DNA from: Planctomycetota bacterium
GTDB taxonomy: Bacteria; Planctomycetota; UBA1135; GCA-002686595
Direction: 5' to 3'
NCBI GenBank assembly: GCA_016709875.1
Contig: JADJLZ010000002.1
Span: 310,001-374,000, forward strand
DNA length: 64,000 nt
Shown: positions 33,522 to 42,535 of the stretch, in pieces
How positions within the stretch are numbered: position 1 is the first letter of the stretch
Layout of the letters: every line of letters starts with the position of its first letter
The notes under the pieces: generated by a model
Database searches by the model: none
The model's input: the letters and a program-made list of their open reading frames with translations, nothing else
What the model was told of the DNA's origin: nothing
Program-made: the position numbers and the translations under genes

Positions 33522-34427
33522 TCAGGCCGTAAGGATCTCCACGCCCGCCTCGGAGAGATACAAAGAGTGCTCGTACTGCGCGACCATCACGCCGTCTTCT
33601 TCCACCAGCGGCGGATACCTCACCAGCGATCCCTGCCGCGCCAGCTTGAGCAGCGTGTCCTCCACCAGCGCGCGATCGAGGTGCTTGAAGTACCTCCGCG
33701 CGATCGGCAACCCGCGCCAGCTCTCGATCGCCTTCAGCACGTCGCGATCGAGCCCCTTCGCGCGCATCGGCGGCCGCACCATCATGAACACCTCGGCCTT
33801 GCCCGCCTCGCGGATCATGCCCTCGCCCGTGCAGGCAAAGGGCTCGATCGCGAACACGGTGTCCTTGCGGAACACGCCGCCACCGCGCTCGGCGTAGTTC
33901 GGGATCTGCGGCGGGGTGTGCACCTTCCAGCGCCCCAGCCCGTGCCCGGTCAGGTTGCGCACCGGCTGAAAACCCGCCTTCAAGATCGTGCGCTCGATCG
34001 CGCCGCCGACCTCGCCCACCGGCACGCCGACGCCGACGGTCGCGATCGCCGCCGCGAGGGCCGACTTCGAGGCCTCGACGAGCGGCGTCCAGCGCTTGTC
34101 CTTCGAGAGGTCGATCGAGGCCGCCGTGTCGGCGACGTAGCCGTCGACGTGCACGCCGAAGTCGACCTTGACGCAGTCGTTCTCGGCGTACTCCTGCTCG
34201 TCCTCGGGGCTGGAGCAGTAGTGCGCCGCGATCGAGTTGCGGCTCGACTGCGCCGGGAAGCCCGGCTCGCCGCCGCGTTCGCGGATCATCGCCTCGACGG
34301 TCTCGAGCACGGAACGGATCGTCACCCCGGGCTTGACGTTCTCCCGGGCCCATTCCCGGCACTCGGAGGCGATCCGGCCGGCCTTGCGATAACAGTCGAG
34401 TGCGTGCGCGTCCAAGCCGGGGAGCAT
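33522..34427 (-). CDS. map: Methionine aminopeptidase, type II (archaeal/eukaryotic-like)
   Basis: 301 residues. Removes N-terminal Met from new proteins. Metal ligands: VDFGVHVDGYVADTA with two Asp, GHGLGRWKVH with His, FAIEPFA with Glu and QYEHSLYL with Glu. ASECREWARENVKPGV and SSRNSIAAHYCSSPEDE, plus the insertion between the His and the last Glu (VMMVRPPMRAKGLDRD through RYPPLVEEDG), are type II features. Ordinary bacterial enzymes are type I and about 250 residues. ATG at 34427 has CAGGAT upstream; a TTG at 34451 would add eight residues. Confidence 0.9.
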   Translation of the reverse strand: MLPGLDAHALDCYRKAGRIASECREWARENVKPGVTIRSVLETVEAMIRERGGEPGFPAQSSRNSIAAHYCSSPEDEQEYAENDCVKVDFGVHVDGYVADTAASIDLSKDKRWTPLVEASKSALAAAIATVGVGVPVGEVGGAIERTILKAGFQPVRNLTGHGLGRWKVHTPPQIPNYAERGGGVFRKDTVFAIEPFACTGEGMIREAGKAEVFMMVRPPMRAKGLDRDVLKAIESWRGLPIARRYFKHLDRALVEDTLLKLARQGSLVRYPPLVEEDGVMVAQYEHSLYLSEAGVEILTA

Positions 34428-34465
34428 AGAAGAGGTCGATCCTGCCGACAAAGGTGTGGTTCCCG

Positions 34466-34879
34466 ATGAAGCTCCCGACCTCGCTCCCCGCGGCCCTGCT
34501 CTGCGCCGTCCTCGCCACCCCCTCCTGCACCACCGAGTCGCATTCGGAGCGGCCGGGTCCGAAGTCCGTGGTCGTCACGATGACGGTCCCCACGCGCGCC
34601 TTCGAGGTCCGCGACGACGGGCGTCTGGCGGGCTCGCTGCTGCTCTATGCGGACCCCAAGCACAGGGGAACTGGGTACTACAGCGTGCGCAACCCGCAGG
34701 GACAGGTGCTCGGGATGGTCGATCTCGATGGCCGGGCCTGGCGCTACCGCATCCACGAGGAGCAGCCCGAGTGGCTCGGCACAGGGACGGTCGTGGAAGG
34801 CGCGCGTCGCATTCTCGGCACGAGCGCTCTTGCGCGGCTCGAAGAGACCCAGCTGCCGACCCCGGGCGAAGAGCGCTGA
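34466..34879 (+). CDS. Small lipoprotein, hypothetical
   Basis: 137 residues from ATG 34466 with AAAGG upstream. Signal peptide ends LATPSCTTE, a lipobox. The remainder is one beta-rich domain: VVVTMTVPTRAFEVRDDGRLAG, GYYSVRNPQGQVLGMVDLDG, RAWRYRIHEEQPEWLGTGT. No family recognised. It is divergent from the aminopeptidase gene. The next 285 bases (34880-35164) contain no gene; I see only short imperfect hairpins there. Confidence 0.72.
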   Translation: MKLPTSLPAALLCAVLATPSCTTESHSERPGPKSVVVTMTVPTRAFEVRDDGRLAGSLLLYADPKHRGTGYYSVRNPQGQVLGMVDLDGRAWRYRIHEEQPEWLGTGTVVEGARRILGTSALARLEETQLPTPGEER

Positions 34880-35164
34880 GCCGAGGCAAGTCCTTCCCCC
34901 GCCGGGAGGTGCGCTCGTGCACATCGGGAAGAGACTCCCCGATTCGGCTCCCGATCGGCGCGCTCGATCACCCGACCCAGGACGGACCCGACTCCTTTTT
35001 CCGGCGAGAGCCTGCCCCCGCGGGCTCGAGTTCTGCGGAGAACGTAGACCCCGCGCCGCGAGGAAAGTCTCAATCCGGAATCGAGAACGATCGAAGAGAG
35101 CGGTGCCGGCGCACCCCTGGCGCCCACCCCCACCCCCAGTCCTCCACGACAGTCGAGTTGCCTC

Positions 35165-36091
35165 ATGATCAAGCTGGAAGCAGGTGAGACCATCGGTACG
35201 TACCGCGTGGTCGAGTTCCTGGCACGCGGCGGGTTTTCCCTGGTGTACCTGGCCGAGGACGAAGAGGGCCGCAAGGTCGCGCTGAAGATCGGCGACGTCG
35301 CCGGTGGCGGTCGCTACGTGACGCGCTTCCTCGAGATCACGAACCAGCGTCGTCCCGAGGGCATCAGCCCCGACGAGACACCCGCCGAGGCGATCTTCTT
35401 CCGCCAGGACGGCGTGCGCATCGACTTCCTCGACGTGCACGAGATCGACGACCTGCTGCGCGCCGAGGTCGAACTCCTGCGCACGCTCAAGAGCCCGAAC
35501 ATCGTGACGCTGCGCGAGTGCTTCCAGCACGAGGGCCGTCCCGTGCTCGCCTACGAGTACGTGCGCGGCAAGACGCTGCGCGAGAAGATCCGCGCGCTCG
35601 AGGGCATCCGCCTCAACTGGTTCCTGACGATCGTGCGCACGCTGCAGAAGCTGCAGCGCGCCGGCTCGCTCGCCTACCACGGCGATTTGAAGCCCGAGAA
35701 CATCTTGATCAAGCCCTCGGGCTCGGTCGTGATGATCGACCCCGCGCTGCGCCAGGACGAGCGCGGCGTGATCACGACCACGCCGCACTACAACCCGCTG
35801 CTGTTGCGCGACAGCAAGGCGGACGTGATGGCGATCGGCGTGATGCTCTACGAGATCCTCACGGGCGTGCTGCCCTTCGACGAGGTTCCCTGGCAGTACG
35901 CCGGCCGCGAGCAGGGCGGAGAGGTCGAGCGCATGAGCTTGTCCTACTTCCTCAGCTATCCCCCGCCGCGCGACCTCAACCCGAACACCCCCGAACCGCT
36001 GGCGAAGATCGTCTATCGCGCGCTGACCGTGCCCGAGTACGGGCTCTCGGAACTCGAGCGCGACCTGGTCGACTTCCTCCGCAAGGAATAG
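35165..36091 (+). CDS. Serine/threonine protein kinase with non-canonical HGD and DPA motifs
   Basis: 308 residues, kinase domain only, no membrane helix. Glycine loop LARGGFSLVY, Lys41 (VALKIG), Glu101 in helix C, YHGDLKPENIL with catalytic Asp174 and Asn179, and metal-binding Asp192 in MIDPA. HRD is HGD and DFG is DPA; the APE motif is replaced by HYNPLLLRD. About 46 extra residues sit between the Lys and helix C. All core catalytic residues survive, so activity is possible, but activation-loop control by the HRD arginine is lost. It ends at a textbook terminator; no substrate gene is obvious. Confidence 0.88.
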   Translation: MIKLEAGETIGTYRVVEFLARGGFSLVYLAEDEEGRKVALKIGDVAGGGRYVTRFLEITNQRRPEGISPDETPAEAIFFRQDGVRIDFLDVHEIDDLLRAEVELLRTLKSPNIVTLRECFQHEGRPVLAYEYVRGKTLREKIRALEGIRLNWFLTIVRTLQKLQRAGSLAYHGDLKPENILIKPSGSVVMIDPALRQDERGVITTTPHYNPLLLRDSKADVMAIGVMLYEILTGVLPFDEVPWQYAGREQGGEVERMSLSYFLSYPPPRDLNPNTPEPLAKIVYRALTVPEYGLSELERDLVDFLRKE

Positions 36092-36120
36092 CAGCTGCTG
36101 GTCTCCCCGCGCGGGACACC

Positions 36121-36159
36121 CCGCGGTCGCGGTCGATCACCGCGGCCGCGGTTTTTTTT
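36121..36159 (+). terminator. Rho-independent terminator after the kinase gene
   Basis: 13-bp GC stem (36121-36133 with 36139-36151, one G-T pair), five-base loop at 36134-36138, then eight T residues at 36152-36159. The clearest intrinsic terminator in the window. It isolates the kinase gene from the secreted-protein gene at 36253. Confidence 0.95.
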
Positions 36160-36252
36160 GTCTTCCGTATTCGCGCGCCAGGTTCGTCGCAACTTTCCGG
36201 GGTGCCGTCGGGCGATCAGGCGACGTCCGTCCAACCCATCCGGAGACCTCTC

Positions 36253-37449
36253 ATGAAATTGCGATATTCCCTCGTGGCCATCGCCGGTCCGATCCTGAGC
36301 CTCGCCACTTCTGCGCCTCGTCTCGAAGCGGCCACCGTCCTCGGTCAGTTGCCGCCTGATCCCGTTTTCTTCAGCTCGCTTCCGCCGGCAGAGCCCGCGA
36401 TCCTCGGCTGGAACAGCATCGACGTTCACGTCGATGCGCCTGGGTACCCGGCCATGAGCTTCTCCGCGGTGCCCGAAACCGTGCCGGGCTTCCCGACCTG
36501 GGAGGCACTGACTTCGACGCCGTTCGGCGGCGTGCTCTTCGTTCCGCTCGACGAGAGCGCCGGCCAGTACATCATGGCTTTCGTGGACGTGGGCCTCTCG
36601 CTGGAGATCGACTGGAACGCGCTTCACGGGAGCTTCGACGGAACGGCGGGATCCGTGAGCATCGCCGTCAATCACACCGCCCTCGATGCGGGCGGCACCG
36701 ACATGATGCTGCAAGGCGAGGGGCCGTGCGTGGACATCCGCGTGACGGAGGTCCCTCGGCCGGGCGGCAATGTCGGCATCCGCATCGAGGTGGAGCACCC
36801 GGCGGAGTGCACCGTGGACTTCTACCAGTTCTTCACGCAGTCGGTGACCTACGCCGCGGGCGGTCCGTGCGTTCTCCAGTTGCCCGGGACTCCGGGTGGC
36901 ACGGGCAACAACGGTGAGCCCACCGACAATACCGGCGAGCGAACCTATTCGGACAGCTGCCAACAGCCGATCCCGTTGAACGGCAAGTATCCGGCGCAAC
37001 CTCCGGATCTCAATCCGGGCACGAACCCGCCGACGAGAACCACGGCGATGGAGGACGCTCCGAAGCTCAGTCCGGACCCGCTCACGGGCGAGGAACTGCA
37101 CGATTGGATCACGAAGAAGAACGGAGACGTCGTGACGAAGATCAACGTGCGGTACCGCTTCACCACCTATGTGTTGCTCACCTGCCCGGGCTCGGCTCCC
37201 GACATCGTCGGCATCGTCGAGTGGTCCCACGAGCGCACTTACGAGTACCCGCCTCCCGCCGGGGGTCAGCCCGGGGGCGAGCTCGGAGGCCCGTGCCCGC
37301 TGCCCGGCGGAACGTGTGGTTTCCCGAACAGCTCGCCCGTGATCCACACGGGATCCGGCCAGTCGATGGCTCCGGACCACTGTGATGCGCTCGCCAAGTA
37401 CCAGTCGGGGAACTACGAGGGTACCAAGCGCGAGCCCGGCGCCTGGTAG
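36253..37449 (+). CDS. Secreted protein of unknown function, atypical composition
   Basis: 398 residues from ATG 36253 with GGAGA upstream. Signal peptide about 1-27. The first half is beta-rich (FVDVGLSLEIDWNALHGSFDG). The second half has Pro/Gly-rich linkers, paired cysteines (PGTPGGTGNNGEPTDN, GGPCPLPGGTCGFP) and a charged ending KREPGAW. I recognise no family. Codons are more even and GC is visibly lower than in neighbouring genes, which would suit either a recently acquired gene or one under weak selection. Flanked by its own terminator upstream and a convergent gene downstream. Confidence 0.75.
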   Translation: MKLRYSLVAIAGPILSLATSAPRLEAATVLGQLPPDPVFFSSLPPAEPAILGWNSIDVHVDAPGYPAMSFSAVPETVPGFPTWEALTSTPFGGVLFVPLDESAGQYIMAFVDVGLSLEIDWNALHGSFDGTAGSVSIAVNHTALDAGGTDMMLQGEGPCVDIRVTEVPRPGGNVGIRIEVEHPAECTVDFYQFFTQSVTYAAGGPCVLQLPGTPGGTGNNGEPTDNTGERTYSDSCQQPIPLNGKYPAQPPDLNPGTNPPTRTTAMEDAPKLSPDPLTGEELHDWITKKNGDVVTKINVRYRFTTYVLLTCPGSAPDIVGIVEWSHERTYEYPPPAGGQPGGELGGPCPLPGGTCGFPNSSPVIHTGSGQSMAPDHCDALAKYQSGNYEGTKREPGAW

Positions 37450-37506
37450 GCAGGTCCGTCGCGGCACGGGCTTCCGGCGAGCGCGCCGGAGGCCCGCTCT
37501 CGCGCG

Positions 37507-38178
37507 TCAGAGCTGGATGTTCTTCAGTGTGTGCCCCGGCTCGAGCTCGAGCGCGAGTTCGAGGCTGTGGCCGTTGTCGAAGCGCACGTAGAGCTGCGCA
37601 TGCATCGGCGGCAGTCCGCCGATGCGCAGCTCGCCGTCCTCGATGCGCCCCTTCCGGCGCAGCGGCGGTTGGCCAAAGAGCGAGAGCCACGAGGCCGGCG
37701 CGCGACCCTCGAAGGTGTAGCTCGCCGGGCCTACCGCGCCGCCGTCATCGCGCGTGAAGCGCACTTCGAGTTCGCAGCCGGGCTGCACGCGCAGCGCGAA
37801 CTCCTGCTTCTCGTCGCGGCCGATGAACGAGTATGCGCGCGCCGCGTGCTGCCAGATCCCGCCGCCGGCGAGCACCGTGTAGCGGCCGTCGACGGGCTTG
37901 GCCTGCAGCGTGAAGCTGCCGTCGGCGGCCGTCGCCGTCTCGGCGCCGGAGAGGTCTTCGCTGCCTGCATGCTCGCTCGGGTCGAGGATCAGCACCACCG
38001 GCACGCCCGCGAGGGCTGCACCCTCGGGGTCGAGCACGCGTCCGTGGACCACGCCGCCCGGCTGTGTGCCTCGCTGCGCGTCCTCGGCGTGGTCAGAGCC
38101 GATCAGGCTGAGCGTGAGCAGCGCGGGGATTCCGAAGAAGGCCGCGACGATCAGGACCTGTCGCAGCCTCTGGTTCAT
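37507..38178 (-). CDS. Membrane-anchored protein with carboxypeptidase-regulatory-like domain
   Basis: 223 residues. One N-terminal membrane anchor (about 7-27, RQVLIVAAFFGIPALLTLSLIG). A carboxypeptidase-regulatory-like beta sandwich follows (VVHGRVLDPEGAALAGVPVVL, ADGSFTLQAKPVDGRYTVLAGG), then a second beta-rich domain. Such domains bind or display partners rather than catalyse. Starts 28 bases after the leucine dehydrogenase stop on the same strand. The ATG at 38178 is chosen because the anchor begins immediately; the upstream frame overlaps the dehydrogenase. Confidence 0.78.
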   Translation of the reverse strand: MNQRLRQVLIVAAFFGIPALLTLSLIGSDHAEDAQRGTQPGGVVHGRVLDPEGAALAGVPVVLILDPSEHAGSEDLSGAETATAADGSFTLQAKPVDGRYTVLAGGGIWQHAARAYSFIGRDEKQEFALRVQPGCELEVRFTRDDGGAVGPASYTFEGRAPASWLSLFGQPPLRRKGRIEDGELRIGGLPPMHAQLYVRFDNGHSLELALELEPGHTLKNIQL

Positions 38179-38206
38179 GCGCGTGCGCGGCTTCCCGGCC
38201 GCCGCT

Positions 38207-39268
38207 TCAGGCCTTGCGGGCCTTCTTGCCCTCGGCGAGCCGCTGGCGCGCAAGCCGCAACGCGGCCTCGTGCGTCGTGACCCCGTCCTTGCGCGACATC
38301 TCGAAGACCTTGCGCAGGTTGGTGTGGATGTTCTCGATCATCTTCAGCGAGGTCGCTTCCTTGTAGCCGCCCGGGAGCAGCTCGACGCCGACGTTGATGA
38401 TGCCGCCCGCGTTGATCACGAAGTCGGGGGCGTAGAGGATCCCGCGATCCTTGAGCGCCTGCGCGTGCCGCAGTTCGAGCAACTGGTTGTTCGCGGCCCC
38501 GCCGATCGCCTTGCACTTCAGCCTGGGAATCGTCTGGTCGTTCAGGCCCGCTCCACGCGCACAGGGCGCGTAGATGTCGCAGGCGACGTCGAGGTGCTTG
38601 GCGTCGGGTACGGTCTCGTAGCCCTTCGACTGCTTCAGCTCCGCGACCTTGGCTTCATTGATGTCGCAGATCGTGATGCGTGCGCCGAGCTCCTTGAGCA
38701 GCTCCGCGAGGCGCCCGCCGACCGCGCCCACGCCCTGGATCAGGACGTGCTTGCCCTTCAGCTCCTTCGAGCCCCAGACCTCTTCCGCGACCGCGTGCAG
38801 TCCGACGAGCACGCCGTGCGCCGTGTAGGGGCTCGGATTCCCCGAGCTGCCCGACTCGCGCGACAGGCCGGTGACCCACTTGGTCTCCGTGCGCACGATC
38901 TCGAGGTCGGCGATGCCGATGTTCATGTCCTCGGCCGTGATGTACTTGCCGTCGAGGACCTGCACGAAGCGGCCCATCGCCTTGAGCAGGTCGGGCTTCT
39001 TGAGCGTCTTGGGGTCGCCGATGATGACCGACTTCCCGCCGCCCAGGCCGGTCTCGGCGCAGGCCGACTTGTACGTCATGCCCTCCGAGAGGCGCAGCAC
39101 GTCGAAGAGCGCTTCGTCCTCCGAGCTGTAGGGCAGCATGCGCATGCCGCCTAGCGCCGGGCCGAGCGTGGTGTCGTGGACGGCGATCAGGGCGTGCAGT
39201 CCGGAGCTGCGGTCACGGCAGCGCAGGACCTTCTCGTAACCGTCGACTTGGATCTCGGTGGTTTCCAT
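38207..39268 (-). CDS. Leucine (Leu/Phe/Val-family) dehydrogenase
   Basis: 353 residues, the length of Bacillus leucine dehydrogenases (about 365). Oxidative deamination of branched-chain amino acids with NAD. GGMRMLPY, MTYKSACAETGLGGGKSVI with Lys67 and Lys79 at the positions of the two catalytic lysines, PYTAHGV, and the NAD fold VLIQGVGAVGGRLAE followed by the acidic DINEAK. Leu is likelier than Phe from overall similarity, but this cannot be proved here. No clear ribosome-binding site upstream of the ATG at 39268. Confidence 0.88.
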   Translation of the reverse strand: METTEIQVDGYEKVLRCRDRSSGLHALIAVHDTTLGPALGGMRMLPYSSEDEALFDVLRLSEGMTYKSACAETGLGGGKSVIIGDPKTLKKPDLLKAMGRFVQVLDGKYITAEDMNIGIADLEIVRTETKWVTGLSRESGSSGNPSPYTAHGVLVGLHAVAEEVWGSKELKGKHVLIQGVGAVGGRLAELLKELGARITICDINEAKVAELKQSKGYETVPDAKHLDVACDIYAPCARGAGLNDQTIPRLKCKAIGGAANNQLLELRHAQALKDRGILYAPDFVINAGGIINVGVELLPGGYKEATSLKMIENIHTNLRKVFEMSRKDGVTTHEAALRLARQRLAEGKKARKA

Positions 39269-39439
39269 CGCGTGCGGAGGGGCGGCCAGGGAGTGGGCTC
39301 GGGAGCTTTGGGTCCCGGTGAAAAGGGGGCGCATTCTACGCAGGGAGGGCGGGGCCGTCGAGGTAGCCGCGTGGCGCAGGCCGGAGAGCGCGGGCGGGAT
39401 GTTGGCAGGACGCCCGGCTCCCGTTCTGATGGCGGCCCG

Positions 39440-42400
39440 ATGCTCCGACCGCGCGCAGACGTTTTCGACTCGGCAGGCGGCGCAGCGCCGCTGCCGCGGC
39501 TCGTGCATTGCACGTTCTGGGCCAGCGGTCCGGATCCCGCGCAGGACGGCCTCGTGCGCCTGCACGCGGTGTGCGCGGCCGAGGAGCAGGAAATCGACCT
39601 CCTGTGCACGCCCTTTCCCGGACCGCCTGGGAGCTGGGGCTGCGAGGAGCGCCTGCGGCGCGAATTCGGGATCGAGGCGCAGGACCTCTCCGGCGCTGTC
39701 GATCCCGCGCGCGCCTTCGAGGAGCTCGCGCGCTTTGCGAGCGGCTCGCTGCTGCTCGTCGCCGACCTCGAGGGCTTCGAGGCCTGGCGCGCGCATTTCG
39801 GCGGCGACGCGCGCCTGGCCAAGGCGCTCGGCCTGTGCGAGCTCGCGTCGCTCTTCCTGCCCGGTCGCTGGTCGGCGCGGCGCGACGAGCTCGTCTCGCA
39901 GCTCCTGCCCGAGAAGCTCGCGCGTCCGCGCGCGTTCGGGCCGCTCGAGCTCGCGCGCGCGCTGGCCGAACTGCTCGCGCGCGTGCGTGCGCAGCCCGCG
40001 GGCGCGCGGCGCGTCGCGCGCGAGGGCTACGCGCGCGCGAGCGCCGGTCTGTGCGAGAGCGACGCGCTGCTCGCCCAGCGTCTCGAACTCGCGCTCGCGC
40101 TGGTCGGCGATCCGCCGCAGACGCGCGACGCAGGCAGCCTCGAGGACCTGCTCGACGAGCTCGCTCCGCGCTGCCAGACCGAGGGCGCGCGCTGGGCCGA
40201 GCTCGAACCGCTCCCGCCTGTGCGCGAGGGTCCGCTGCCCTTCCCCGACGAGGATTTCGAGCGCCTCGACCGCATCTTCGAGAAGCACCTGCCCGAGCGC
40301 TTCGCGCGCGAGAACCCGGCCACGCGCTCGAGCTACCGCGCCGGCCAGCACCAGGTCGCGCGCGAGGTGGCGCGCACGCTGGCCGAGGAGGAACTGCTGC
40401 TCGTGCACGCGCCGACGGGCACGGGCAAGACGCTCTCCTACCTCGTGCCGCTGCTCCTGTGGACGCGCCGCCACGAGTTGCGCGTGGGCGTCGCGACCTT
40501 CACGCGCGCGCTGCAGGAACAGGCCTACGACCGCGAGCTGCCGCGCGCGCTCGCCGCGCTCTCGCAGGAGGGCATCCCTGGCGGCATGCGCGTGAGCCTG
40601 CTCAAGGGCCGCGAGAACTACGTCTGCTGGCGCGCGCTGCGCCTCGCACTGCCCGCCGAGGAGGAAGACGGCGCGGCGTGGCTGGCCTGGACGCAACTCG
40701 TGCTCTTCGCGCTGGGCGACCTCGAGGGCGACCTCGACCGCCTGCCGCTGCGGCCGCCGCTGCCCTGCGAGTCGAGCGCGCCGCTCTTCCTGGCCGCGAG
40801 CGAGCTGCGCCGCGCGGCGCGCGCGCAGACCGCCTGCTGCACGCGGCGCGAGGAAAAGCAGAGCTGCGCCGCGGACCTCGCCCGCGCACGCGCCGAGCGC
40901 AGCCATGTCGTGATCGTCAACCAGGCCTTCGCGCTCGCCGTCCCGGAGTTCTGCCGCCACGTCGTGTTCGACGAATGCGAGCACCTGCACGACCAGGCGC
41001 ACAACGCCTGCTCCAAGCTGCTCTCGCTGCGCGCGGCTCGCGGCGTGCTCGCGCGCCTCTCGCAGCCGGGCAAAGCGGGCTCGCGCGCGCCGCTCGATCG
41101 CCTCGCGCGCCAGCTGGTCGAGACGACCGCCAGCGAGCGCACCCTGCAGCAGTGCCGCACGACCTGGCGCAAGGCGACCTCCGCGCTGGAGTTGCTCGCG
41201 CTCGCCGCGCAGGGCTTCCTCGATTGGCGGACGCAGGAGGAAGAGACCGGTGTCGCGGGGCCCAAGCAGCTTTCGAACTTCGTCGCACTGCCCGAGGCGC
41301 GCGCGCTGGTCGAGGCGCGCATCGGATTCGGCGCGCAGCTGCGCGGGCTGCAGTCCGACCTCGCCGAGCTCTCCGCGCGCGTCGCGGCGCAGCCCTCGCG
41401 CGCGCTCTGGCAACCGCTGCGCCAGCTCGATCTCGCACAGGTCGAGCTCTCGAACCTCGCCGCAGCGCTCGACGCCTGGATGCCGCTCGAGGAGGACCAG
41501 CCGAGCTTCCGGCCGAGCGCGTACTACGACGTGGAGCGCGACGCGCGCAACGATCTCGTGCTCGCCTCGCGCGTGCTGCTGCCCAACGAGTACCTCGGCC
41601 GCAGCTACTACCCGACGCTCGCCAACGCGGTCTTCGTCTCGGCCACGACCTGGATCGCGGGCGGTTTCGAGGCCGCACGCGGCTACCTCGGCCTGGATCG
41701 CGCAGCCTCTCCCGCGGAGGACGAGGAGCGCCCGGGCATGCTCGTGCGCTGCTTCCGCGCGCCCGATCCCTTCGACTACGGGCGCGTGCTCGTCGCCGTC
41801 CCGAGCGACGCCCCGAGCGCCGCGCAAGGCGGCAAGCAGGCCTTCCTCGACTACGTGCGGCGCTTCGTCGCGCATCTGGGCGAGCGCACGCGCGGGCGCA
41901 TGCTCGTGCTCTTCACCAACGCACAGGACGCGCGCCGCGTGGGCGAGGAGCTCGGCGGTTTCTTCCGCGCGCGGCGCATTCCGATCTGGTTTCAGAACCA
42001 GGAGGGCACCGTGAAGGAAGAGCTCTCCGACCTCTTCCGCGCGCGCGTCGACTCGGTGCTGCTGGGCGTCGACACGTTCTGGTACGGCGCCGATTTCCCG
42101 GGCGAGACGCTCGAGTATCTCGTGATCGTCAAGCTCCCCTTCGGCGTGCCCGACCGCTACCACGAGGCGCAGTGCACCGCACTCGGAGCGGGCGAGCAGA
42201 GAAAGCGCATCTACATGCCGCGCGCGCTCTCGAAATTTCGCCAGGGTTTCGGCCGCCTGATGCGCCGCGAGAGCGACCGCGGCGTCGTGTTCGTGCTCGA
42301 CGCGCGCCTGCTCGAGGCGCGCCAGCGCGCGTTCCTGCGCGAATTGCCGCTCGAGGACCCGTTCGAGACGCTGCGCGACCCCGCCGCGGGCGTGCGCAAG

Positions 42401-42535
42401 GCGCGCCTGGTGCGCGGCGACACCGAGCGCTGCCTGACCGAGGCCTTCGAGCACATGCAGTTGGGCGAGGAGTTGCGCCGACGCGGACTCTCCTGGTCTT
42501 TCGCCGAGGAACAGGCTGACGAGGAATCCGCGTGA
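39440..42535 (+). CDS. DinG/XPD-type superfamily 2 helicase with a degenerate exonuclease-like N-terminal domain
   Basis: 1031 residues. Walker A HAPTGTGKTLSYL at about 324-336, Walker B variant DECEH at 511, and motif VI RQGFGRLMRR near the end. Cys396, Cys466/467 and Cys476 (plus one near 442) are placed like the 4Fe-4S cluster of XPD/DinG. Residues about 20-125 align in order with a DnaQ-type exonuclease domain of DinG proteins (GPDPAQDGLVRLHAV, then FEELARFASGSLLLVADLEGF). The catalytic Asp/Glu residues are gone. Likely unwinds DNA with 5'-3' polarity by family. It overlaps prmA by GTGA. Confidence 0.87.
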   Translation: MLRPRADVFDSAGGAAPLPRLVHCTFWASGPDPAQDGLVRLHAVCAAEEQEIDLLCTPFPGPPGSWGCEERLRREFGIEAQDLSGAVDPARAFEELARFASGSLLLVADLEGFEAWRAHFGGDARLAKALGLCELASLFLPGRWSARRDELVSQLLPEKLARPRAFGPLELARALAELLARVRAQPAGARRVAREGYARASAGLCESDALLAQRLELALALVGDPPQTRDAGSLEDLLDELAPRCQTEGARWAELEPLPPVREGPLPFPDEDFERLDRIFEKHLPERFARENPATRSSYRAGQHQVAREVARTLAEEELLLVHAPTGTGKTLSYLVPLLLWTRRHELRVGVATFTRALQEQAYDRELPRALAALSQEGIPGGMRVSLLKGRENYVCWRALRLALPAEEEDGAAWLAWTQLVLFALGDLEGDLDRLPLRPPLPCESSAPLFLAASELRRAARAQTACCTRREEKQSCAADLARARAERSHVVIVNQAFALAVPEFCRHVVFDECEHLHDQAHNACSKLLSLRAARGVLARLSQPGKAGSRAPLDRLARQLVETTASERTLQQCRTTWRKATSALELLALAAQGFLDWRTQEEETGVAGPKQLSNFVALPEARALVEARIGFGAQLRGLQSDLAELSARVAAQPSRALWQPLRQLDLAQVELSNLAAALDAWMPLEEDQPSFRPSAYYDVERDARNDLVLASRVLLPNEYLGRSYYPTLANAVFVSATTWIAGGFEAARGYLGLDRAASPAEDEERPGMLVRCFRAPDPFDYGRVLVAVPSDAPSAAQGGKQAFLDYVRRFVAHLGERTRGRMLVLFTNAQDARRVGEELGGFFRARRIPIWFQNQEGTVKEELSDLFRARVDSVLLGVDTFWYGADFPGETLEYLVIVKLPFGVPDRYHEAQCTALGAGEQRKRIYMPRALSKFRQGFGRLMRRESDRGVVFVLDARLLEARQRAFLRELPLEDPFETLRDPAAGVRKARLVRGDTERCLTEAFEHMQLGEELRRRGLSWSFAEEQADEESA

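Noticed and set aside
34880..35164. Possible RNA gene or riboswitch in the 285-base gap before the kinase gene
   Set aside because: Only short imperfect hairpins; no recognisable RNA family or tRNA arm.
38207..42454. Very long minus-strand frame across the helicase gene
   Set aside because: Only its last 353 codons, leucine dehydrogenase, show real protein features; the rest is a shadow of the helicase gene.
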